A DNA stretch of 37,294 bases from Massilia sp. ST3 (GTDB lineage: Bacteria > Pseudomonadota > Gammaproteobacteria > Burkholderiales > Burkholderiaceae_D): assembly GCF_018119405.1 (NCBI RefSeq), contig NZ_JAGPWC010000050.1, positions 1 through 37,294 on the forward strand, written 5' to 3'. Of this stretch, positions 30,044-37,294 are shown one piece after another (the first letter of the stretch is position 1; every line of letters starts with the position of its first letter). A program made the translations under genes and the position numbers. The notes beneath the pieces were generated by a model. It ran no database searches. It had not been told where the DNA came from and saw only the letters and a program-made list of their open reading frames with translations.

Positions 30044-31372
30044 ATGAAAGCCGTCCTCCATCCGGCGCGCGCGGTCGCCCTGGGCTTCCTGGCCGCCATC
30101 CTCGCCGGGACGGCCCTGCTGATGCTGCCGGCGGCGCGCGCCGGCGACGGCGCCGCGCCCGTGATAGCCGCTTTCTTCACCTCGGTGTCCGCGGTCTGCG
30201 TGACCGGGCTGACCGTGGTCGATACCGGAAGCTACTGGTCCACCTTCGGCCAGTCGGTGATCATGGTCTTGTTCCAGCTGGGCGGCTTCGGCATGATGAC
30301 GGCCGCTACCCTGCTCGGGCTGATGGTCAATCGCTCGCCCCGGCTGCGCACGCGCCTGATGACCCAGACCGAATCCCATTCGCTCGGCATGGCAGACATC
30401 GGCAACGTGGCGCGGCTGGTACTGGGCGTCACCATCGCCTCGCAGCTCCTGCTGGCAGTCATCTTGTGCCTGCGCCTGCGCTTTGCGTATGGCGAGGGAT
30501 GGGGCGAGGCGGCCTGGAACGGCTTGTTCCACGCAGTGTCCGCGTTCAACAATGCGGGATTCTCCATCCATGCCGACAGCCTCGTGCGCTATTCGGCCGA
30601 CGTCCTGATCCTGCTGCCGGTCATGCTCGCTGCGATCGTCGGCGGCATCGGGTTCCCGGTCCTGAACGACCTGCGCCTGCAGTGGCGCGACCCGCGTCAC
30701 TGGTCGCTGCATACCAAGCTGACACTGGTGGGTACGCTGGCGCTGCTGGTGCTGGGCACCCTCGGGGTACTGCTGTTCGAATGGAACAACGCGCGCACTC
30801 TCGGCCCCATGGCGTTCGGAGACAAGCTGCTGTCGAGCGCCTTCATGTCGGCGGCGTCGCGCGCCGTCGGTTTCAACGCGATCGACATCGGAGCGCTGAG
30901 CCACGAGACCTGGGCCCTGCATTACTTCCTGATGTTTGTCGGCGGCGGCAGCGCCGGCACGGCGGGCGGCGTCAAGGTCGGCACCATCGTCGTCCTGGCC
31001 CTGCTGGTGATCGCGGAGGTGAAGGGGCGCCGCGACACCGAGGCATTCGGCCGCCGGGTCGGCGCCTCGGCCCAGCGCCAGGCGATCACGGTGCTGGTGC
31101 TGGGCAGCCTGACGGTGGTGCTCGGCACCATGGTCATGTTGCGCTTGACCGACCTGCCGCCGGCCAAGGTCATCTTCGAGGTCGTGTCGGCGTTCGGCTC
31201 TACCGGCCTGTCGACCGGGATCACGGCGCAGTTGCCCGTATCCGGACAGCTGGTGCTGACGGTGTTAATGTTCGTAGGCAGGGTGGGCACCATCACCATC
31301 GCGACTTCCCTCGTCCTGGGGGAAAGGCGCATGCCGTACCGCTATCCGGAGGAGCATCCAATTGTTGGGTAG
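30044..31372 (+). CDS. TrkH/KtrB-family potassium channel subunit
   Basis: A 442-residue membrane protein with the four-fold M1-P-M2 layout of TrkH/KtrB. The four pore loops are recognisable by their filter glycines: SVSAVCVTGLTVVDTG, HAVSAFNNAGFSIH, SAASRAVGFNAIDIG and EVVSAFGSTGLSTGI. A short glycine-rich gate loop is in GGGSAGTAGGVKVGT. The length is closer to KtrB than to E. coli TrkH. ATG 30044 lies 13 bases after the nhaA stop. The 3' end overlaps the RCK gene by 11 bases, so pore and gate subunits are made together. It takes up K+ (possibly with Na+ coupling), which complements Na+ export by NhaA. Confidence 0.94.
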   Translation: MKAVLHPARAVALGFLAAILAGTALLMLPAARAGDGAAPVIAAFFTSVSAVCVTGLTVVDTGSYWSTFGQSVIMVLFQLGGFGMMTAATLLGLMVNRSPRLRTRLMTQTESHSLGMADIGNVARLVLGVTIASQLLLAVILCLRLRFAYGEGWGEAAWNGLFHAVSAFNNAGFSIHADSLVRYSADVLILLPVMLAAIVGGIGFPVLNDLRLQWRDPRHWSLHTKLTLVGTLALLVLGTLGVLLFEWNNARTLGPMAFGDKLLSSAFMSAASRAVGFNAIDIGALSHETWALHYFLMFVGGGSAGTAGGVKVGTIVVLALLVIAEVKGRRDTEAFGRRVGASAQRQAITVLVLGSLTVVLGTMVMLRLTDLPPAKVIFEVVSAFGSTGLSTGITAQLPVSGQLVLTVLMFVGRVGTITIATSLVLGERRMPYRYPEEHPIVG

Positions 31373-32066
31373 GATTTTTACTGAGCAGTTCGCGTTTTCC
31401 GCGAGCGACAGCGTGGTCGTCATCGGCCTGGGGCGCTTCGGCGGCGCGGTCGCCCAGTCGCTCATGCGGCTTGGACACGACGTCATGGGGATCGACCACC
31501 GCGAAGACCTGGTGCAAGTGTGGGCGGACCGCCTGACACACGCGGTGCAGGCCGACGCCACCAACGAGAACACCATGCTGCAGCTGGGCGTGGCGGACTT
31601 TTCGCATGCCATCATCGGCATCGGCTCGGACCTCGCGGCCAGCCTGATGACCCTGATGGTGCTGACCGAACTGGGCATCAAGGACATCTGGGTCAAGGCC
31701 ATGTCGCCCGAGCACGGGCAGATCGCCCAGCGCATCGGCGCCCATCACGTGATTTATCCGGAGGCGGACATGGGAGCCCGCGTGGCGCACCAGATCACGG
31801 GGCGCCTGATGGACTTCATCGAATTCGAGGATGGTTTCGCCATCGCCAAGATCCATGCGCCCGACCTCACTCACCACAAAACGCTGGCGGAAGCGCATGT
31901 GCGCTCGCGCTTCGGCGTGACCGTGGTGGGCGTCAAGCGCCTGAACCAGGATTTCGAGCACGCGCTCGGCGAGACCCGGATCCTGCCGGGCGATCTCCTG
32001 ATCGTTTCCGGGCCGACCAAGAAGATCGAGCTGTTCGCCGGCGAAAACAAGAAGGTGCGCAGTTAG
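31362..32066 (+). CDS. TrkA/KtrA-type RCK regulatory subunit
   Basis: A 234-residue cytosolic protein that gates the K+ channel in response to nucleotides. The N-terminal RCK domain shows VVVIGLGRFGGAVAQSLMRL (Rossmann GxGxxG), GID at the end of strand 2 and DATNENTMLQLGV. The C-terminal TrkA-C domain (about 150-225) ends GDLLIVSGPTKKIELF. No ATG is available before the Rossmann fold: the start is TTG at 31362 (or the next TTG at 31365), supported by GGAGGAG six to nine bases upstream (31348-31355), inside the TrkH-like gene. Size and single-domain layout fit KtrA rather than the double-length TrkA. Confidence 0.92.
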   Translation: MLGRIFTEQFAFSASDSVVVIGLGRFGGAVAQSLMRLGHDVMGIDHREDLVQVWADRLTHAVQADATNENTMLQLGVADFSHAIIGIGSDLAASLMTLMVLTELGIKDIWVKAMSPEHGQIAQRIGAHHVIYPEADMGARVAHQITGRLMDFIEFEDGFAIAKIHAPDLTHHKTLAEAHVRSRFGVTVVGVKRLNQDFEHALGETRILPGDLLIVSGPTKKIELFAGENKKVRS

Positions 32067-32070
32067 CGCA

Positions 32071-32760
32071 TCAGAACCGCTCGGTGTCGGGCAGATAGCG
32101 CCAGTGCCCCACCGGCAGGCCGGCAAGGGGAATGCTGCCCACACGCAGGCGGCGGATGCTGCGCACTTGCAGGTCGACTGCGGCGCAGGCGGCCTCGATC
32201 TTGCCGGCCCCGACGTTCTTGCCGGCGACGCGCAGGCGCGTCTCGTTCTGCCAGCTGGCCTTGAAGTGGCGATTGAGGCCCGCCAGGCCCTCGCCCGCGA
32301 TCTCGCCCTCGACCTCGACCACGTATTCCTGCTCGATGCGCGACGCGTCTTCGACCAGCTTGCGCAGCACGCGCCAGTCCTGGCTGTAGACCACCAGGCC
32401 GCTCGCTTCGCGCGCCAGCGGCGTGGCGAGCGTGATCTTGTGCAAGTGGCGGCGCAGGAAACGCTGGCCGCCCCGCCCTTCCTGGACCAGGGTCTCGGGC
32501 GTGATGAGCGCCAGCGCGCCCTCGGCGGCGTCGACGCCGGCCGGCTTGTGCAGCAGGATGGTGACAGGCAGCGGCTCGATTGCCGTGGCGCCGGGCAGCA
32601 GGGCTACGGCCTGGTCCGGGTTTACGCGGGTGGCCGGGTCTTCGCTTACTTCGCCGCCGACCGTCACCCAGCCGCCCGCGATATAGCGTTCGGCTTCGGC
32701 GCGCGAGCAGCCCTTGATTTCGGCCACGCGCTTGGCCAGGCGGATGCCGTCCTCGCTCAT
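32071..32760 (-). CDS. Pseudouridine-synthase-like protein with S4 domain, catalytic Asp missing
   Basis: A 229-residue protein of the RsuA/RluB/E/F group by layout: an S4 RNA-binding domain (about 7-55, LAKRVAEIKGCSRAEAERYI) and a pseudouridine synthase fold with LLHKPAGV (69-76; usual 'NKPxGv'). At the active site, where the family has GRLDxxTxGL, this protein reads TPLAREASGL (113-122), so the catalytic Asp is replaced by Ala116. The remaining fold appears complete (RIEQEYVVEVEG; the C-terminal RRLRVGSIPLAGLPVG). The start ATG 32758-32760 overlaps the threonine aldolase stop by one base (TGATG); a GTG one codon upstream is possible. RNA binding without isomerase activity, or a moved active residue, are the alternatives. 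Confidence 0.85.
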   Translation of the reverse strand: MSEDGIRLAKRVAEIKGCSRAEAERYIAGGWVTVGGEVSEDPATRVNPDQAVALLPGATAIEPLPVTILLHKPAGVDAAEGALALITPETLVQEGRGGQRFLRRHLHKITLATPLAREASGLVVYSQDWRVLRKLVEDASRIEQEYVVEVEGEIAGEGLAGLNRHFKASWQNETRLRVAGKNVGAGKIEAACAAVDLQVRSIRRLRVGSIPLAGLPVGHWRYLPDTERF

Positions 32761-33791
32761 CACGCCTGCCAGTTCGCGAAGAATGCCTGGAATACCTCGA
32801 CGGTGCGGGCCACGTCGGCGGCGCTCACGTCCAGGTGGGTCACGAGGCGGGTCTTGGGACCGATGGAGGCGCGGATGCGTTCGCGCGCCAACGCCTGGCG
32901 CAGCGGCTCGCAGGCCGCGGCGGGAATGTCCATCCAGAAGATATTGGTCTGGGGCGTGCCGACGTTGAGCTGTTCGATCGCTGCCAGGCCGCGCGCCAGT
33001 GCGGCGGCGTTGTCGTGGTCCTCGGCCAGGCGCTGCACGTTGTGTTCCAGCGCGTACTGCGCCGCGGCGGCGATGACGCCGGCCTGGCGCATGCCGCCGC
33101 CCAGCATCTTGCGCCAGCGCTTGCCCTGCTCGATGAAGGCCTTCGGGCCCAGCAGCACCGAGCCGACCGGGGCGCCCAGGCCTTTCGACAGGCAGACCGA
33201 GACGGTGTCGAAACCGGCGACCGCCGCGCGCAGGCTGAGGCCCTGCTTCACGGCGGCGTTGGCGATGCGTGCGCCGTCGAGGTGGGTGGCGAGGCCCCTG
33301 GCGTGCGCTAGCGCGGTGGCGGCGGCGATGTAGTCCTGGCCCAGCACGCGCCCGCCGATGGTGTTTTCCAGCGCCAGCAGGCGGGTACGGGCGAAGTGCA
33401 TGTCGTCCGGCTTGATGTAGGCTTCGATGTCCGCAAGCGCGATCGAACCGTCCGGCTGGTTGACGATCGGCTGCGGCTGGATGCTGCCCAGCACCGCGGC
33501 GCCGCCGCCTTCGTACTTGTAGGTGTGCGCTTCCTGGCCGACCAGGTATTCGTCGCCGCGGCCGCAGTGGGTCATCAGGGCGATCAGGTTGGTCTGGGTG
33601 CCGCTCGGCGCGAACAGGCCCGCTTCAAAGCCGAACAAATCGGCCGCGTAGTCCTGCAGACGGTTGACCGAGGGGTCGTCGCCGTACACGTCGTCGCCGA
33701 CCTCGGCGCCCGCCATCGCGGCGCGCATCGCCTCGGACGGCTGGGTCACGGTGTCGCTGCGCAGGTCGATCCACTTGTCCATCTTGCTCAT
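32760..33791 (-). CDS. ltaE: Low-specificity L-threonine aldolase
   Basis: A 343-residue PLP enzyme cleaving L-threonine and L-allo-threonine to glycine and acetaldehyde in the cytosol. MDKWIDLRSDTVTQPSEAM opens the sequence, then DDVYGDDPSVNRLQ, LFAPSGTQTNLIALMTHC and EAHTYKYEGGGAAVL. Asp172 (THLDGARIANAAV) binds the pyridine nitrogen and Lys203 in CLSKGLGAPVGS forms the Schiff base. The length is normal. ATG 33789-33791 lies four bases after the methyltransferase stop; its own stop overlaps the start of the S4 gene. The gene is part of a chain that begins with hscA. Confidence 0.95.
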   Translation of the reverse strand: MSKMDKWIDLRSDTVTQPSEAMRAAMAGAEVGDDVYGDDPSVNRLQDYAADLFGFEAGLFAPSGTQTNLIALMTHCGRGDEYLVGQEAHTYKYEGGGAAVLGSIQPQPIVNQPDGSIALADIEAYIKPDDMHFARTRLLALENTIGGRVLGQDYIAAATALAHARGLATHLDGARIANAAVKQGLSLRAAVAGFDTVSVCLSKGLGAPVGSVLLGPKAFIEQGKRWRKMLGGGMRQAGVIAAAAQYALEHNVQRLAEDHDNAAALARGLAAIEQLNVGTPQTNIFWMDIPAAACEPLRQALARERIRASIGPKTRLVTHLDVSAADVARTVEVFQAFFANWQA

Positions 33792-33795
33792 CGTC

Positions 33796-34674
33796 TTATT
33801 CCTGGTTGGCAGTGTAGAAGCGTTCTTGCATTTCCTGCAGGCCGAGTTCGGACAACACCTCGCCCAGGCGCTCGGCCGGGCGGCGGCGCGGCAGGTTCTT
33901 GTAGGTGGCGACGATCAGCTCGTTCTTCATCGAGTGCTCCCAGCCCACCAGTTCCGTCACCGTCACCTGGTAGCCATGTGCTTCGAGCTGCAGGCAGCGC
34001 AGCACGTTGGTCAGCTGGCTGCCGAATTCGCGGGTGTGGATCGGGTGGCGCCAGATCTCGGTCAGCGCGCTGCGGCCCAGGTCCTTGCCCTTGTTCTTGC
34101 GCAGCACGGTCGCGACCTCGGCCTGGCAGCAGGGCACCAGCACCATGTGCTTCGCTTTCTTCTTGAGCGCGAAGTCGATGGCGTCGTCGGTGGCCGTGTT
34201 ACAGGCGTGCAGCGCGGTGACGATGTCGATGGTCTCGGGCAGCTTGCTCGATGTCGTCGATTCCGCCACCGACAGCGGCAGGAAGGACATGCCCTTGAAA
34301 CCCAGGCGTGCCGCCAGTTCGGTCGATTTCTGCACCAGCTCTTCACGGGTCTCGATGCCGTAGATGTGCGAGCCGTCCTGCAAGTCCTTGAAGAACAGGT
34401 CGTACAGGATGAAGCCGAGATAGGACTTGCCGGCGCCGTGGTCGACCAGGGACACGCCCTGCTTCTCGTTCTGGACGTCCTTGAGCAGCGGCTCGATGAA
34501 GTTGTACAGGTGGTAGACCTGCTTCAGCTTGCGCCGGCTGTCCTGGTTCAGCTTGCCGTCGCGGGTCAGGATGTGCAGCTCCTTGAGCAGCTCGACCGAC
34601 TGGCCCGGGCGGACTTCCGGCGGCAGTTCTGGAACCGCGGCCGGGGCTTTCCTTGCTTGATTAGCGTGCTTCAT
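33796..34674 (-). CDS. SAM-dependent methyltransferase (Methyltransf_32-like)
   Basis: A 292-residue class I methyltransferase. Motif I is SLVDHGAGKSYLGFILYDL, followed by YGIETREELVQKS (strand 2 acidic residue), TIDIVTALHACNTATDDAI and the PCC motif HMVLVPCCQAEV. The combination 'HACxxATDxAI' and 'VPCCQ' recalls the Methyltransf_32 family with relatives of METTL25 and tRNA methyltransferase Trm44, which suggests an RNA substrate, but this is not established. A ~60-residue N-terminal helical region precedes the fold. The start ATG 34672-34674 overlaps iscX by 14 bases. The C-terminus lies four bases before ltaE. Its conservation beside iscX suggests a link with Fe-S or RNA biology; inference. 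Confidence 0.8.
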   Translation of the reverse strand: MKHANQARKAPAAVPELPPEVRPGQSVELLKELHILTRDGKLNQDSRRKLKQVYHLYNFIEPLLKDVQNEKQGVSLVDHGAGKSYLGFILYDLFFKDLQDGSHIYGIETREELVQKSTELAARLGFKGMSFLPLSVAESTTSSKLPETIDIVTALHACNTATDDAIDFALKKKAKHMVLVPCCQAEVATVLRKNKGKDLGRSALTEIWRHPIHTREFGSQLTNVLRCLQLEAHGYQVTVTELVGWEHSMKNELIVATYKNLPRRRPAERLGEVLSELGLQEMQERFYTANQE

Positions 34675-34855
34675 CGATCCATGCAGCCTGGATGGCTTCC
34701 AATACGCGTTCGCCGCCGCGGGTGCGGTCGTCGTCGAATTCCTCGAGCGCCACGACCCAGTTGTGCAGGTCGGTGAAGCGGATCGCGGCCGGATCGACGT
34801 CCGGGTATTTCTCGTAGAGGGCCTCGGCGATGGCCTGCACGTCAGTCCATTTCAT
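34661..34855 (-). CDS. iscX: Fe-S cluster assembly protein IscX
   Basis: A 64-residue acidic protein of the Isc machinery (YfhJ), which binds IscS and iron and tunes cluster assembly. The sequence MKWTDVQAIAEALYEKYPDV and FTDLHNWVVALEEFDDD are typical, including the acidic DDD patch and the Trp-containing helix. The length is within the family range (64-66). ATG 34853-34855 lies 11 bases after the fdx stop. It overlaps the methyltransferase start by 14 bases. Confidence 0.96.
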   Translation of the reverse strand: MKWTDVQAIAEALYEKYPDVDPAAIRFTDLHNWVVALEEFDDDRTRGGERVLEAIQAAWIDEAR

Positions 34856-34866
34856 GGCTGGTGAGC

Positions 34867-35208
34867 TCAGTGGCTTTTCTCTGCTGCGTGGTTGATGGTG
34901 TACTTCGGGATCTCGACGACCAGGTCTTCCTCGGCCACGATAGCCTGGCAGGACAGGCGCGAGTTCGGCTCCAGGCCCCAGGCCTTGTCGAGCATGTCCT
35001 CTTCCTTTTCTTCCTGCTCGTTCAGCGAGTCGAAGCCTTCGCGCACGATCACGTGGCAGGTCGTGCAGGCGCAGACGCGGTCGCAGGCGTGTTCGATCTC
35101 GATGTCGTTGTCGAGCAGGACGTCGCAGATCGACTTGCCCTGCGGGGCTTCGAGCACGGCGCCTTCGGGGCAGAACACCGGGTGGGGGAGGATGACGATT
35201 TGTGGCAC
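34867..35208 (-). CDS. fdx: Isc-type [2Fe-2S] ferredoxin
   Basis: A 113-residue adrenodoxin-type ferredoxin supplying electrons for Fe-S cluster assembly in the cytosol. The sequence starts MPQIVILPHPVFCPEG. Cluster ligands are Cys42, Cys48, Cys51 (in HACDRVCACTTCHVIV) and Cys87 (SRLSCQAIV), at the same numbers as in E. coli Fdx. A further Cys46 is present. The start codon is GTG (35206-35208), preceded by GAGGTAAC, and this start gives the standard N-terminus. The 102-base gap to hscA includes a palindromic repeat (35261-35288). Confidence 0.97.
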   Translation of the reverse strand: MPQIVILPHPVFCPEGAVLEAPQGKSICDVLLDNDIEIEHACDRVCACTTCHVIVREGFDSLNEQEEKEEDMLDKAWGLEPNSRLSCQAIVAEEDLVVEIPKYTINHAAEKSH

Positions 35209-35260
35209 TTGGGTTACCTCGTTGATGTGTTACTGCTATTGTGTGCTGTCTTAGTTAGCT

Positions 35261-35288
35261 CGTCGTTCCGGCGAAGGCCGGGACGACG
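35261..35288. repeat. REP-like palindrome between hscA and fdx
   Basis: CGTCGTTCCGGC (35261-35272), loop GAAG, GCCGGGACGACG (35277-35288) form a near-perfect stem. The GCGAAGGC centre links it to the pair at 6898-7012. It lies inside the hscA-fdx gap of the isc operon, where it may stabilise the upstream message. Confidence 0.75.
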
Positions 35289-35310
35289 ATTCAAGCGGTA
35301 GTGGGACGAA

Positions 35311-37200
<1,890 letters not shown>

Positions 37201-37250
37201 AGTCGTGTTACCAGATATTGTTTTTGTGGGCCGGGACGGATGTGGATTCG

Positions 37251-37294
37251 GTAGGGTTGGGGGGGGGGGGGGGGGCCGCCCCCCCGCCCCCCCC
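37251..37294. other. Low-quality window edge: G/C homopolymers after a repeat head
   Basis: GTAGGGTTGG (37251-37260) is the head of the REP-like element seen at 18491 and 21253. After it the sequence becomes about 15 G, then CCG and C-runs to the end. A natural element would continue with CGGC and a loop. The tail looks like sequencing or assembly failure in a palindrome. Confidence 0.7.

Overview
The window looks like a chromosomal segment of a high-GC betaproteobacterium, most probably Oxalobacteraceae (Massilia/Telluria-like). The protein sequences of PNPase, PssA, IlvBNC, LeuA, HscA/Fdx/IscX and the sigma factor-DUF3619-DUF3106-RDD cluster fit Burkholderiales. This assignment rests on recognised protein style and gene order, not on a database search. 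No rRNA, tRNA, CRISPR array, transposase or prophage gene was seen. Gene density is high, and the only stretch above 300 bases without a gene (20746-21277) is the ilv leader and promoter plus a cluster of palindromic repeats.

Layout. 1-985: start of an RND metal-efflux operon (CzcI-like small protein, then a CzcC-like outer membrane factor cut by the left edge). 1094-3422: a lipoprotein, a frameshifted VOC/glyoxalase-fold gene, a membrane-anchored repeat protein and a DUF2059 protein. 3595-6198: rpsO and pnp with their terminators. 6341-6871: a lipoprotein. 7031-9495: pssA and leuA. 9599-17419: an accessory block (SIMPL protein, LysR regulator with a divergent SGNH hydrolase/ene-reductase pair, a 908-residue membrane DUF2235 hydrolase, a small membrane protein). 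17436-20745: ilvB-ilvN-ilvC, on the same strand as pssA-leuA. 21278-24877: a taurine/sulfonate uptake and desulfonation operon. 25113-27355: an ECF sigma factor and three translationally coupled genes. 27368-28687: an SMR exporter with a divergent LysR gene. 28694-32066: a monovalent-cation operon (nhaA, a TrkH/KtrB-type channel, a TrkA/KtrA-type RCK protein) with a strong promoter and a structured 5' leader. 32071-37200: the distal end of the isc operon (hscA, fdx, iscX), continuing with almost no gaps into a methyltransferase, a threonine aldolase and a pseudouridine-synthase-like protein lacking its catalytic aspartate.

How the genes work together. ilvBNC and leuA supply branched-chain amino acids and share a strand with the phospholipid enzyme PssA; the block at 9.6-17.4 kb separates the two halves. 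nhaA, the K+ channel and its RCK gate would exchange Na+ (or Li+) for H+ and restore K+. The tau-like genes import sulfonates and release sulfite. hscA, fdx and iscX build Fe-S clusters.

The most interesting signals are the structured nhaA 5' leader (candidate cation riboswitch), the degenerate pseudouridine synthase joined to the isc operon, the large stand-alone DUF2235 membrane protein, the long ilvB leader, and two families of palindromic intergenic repeats. The last ~34 bases are an almost pure G/C homopolymer and should not be trusted.
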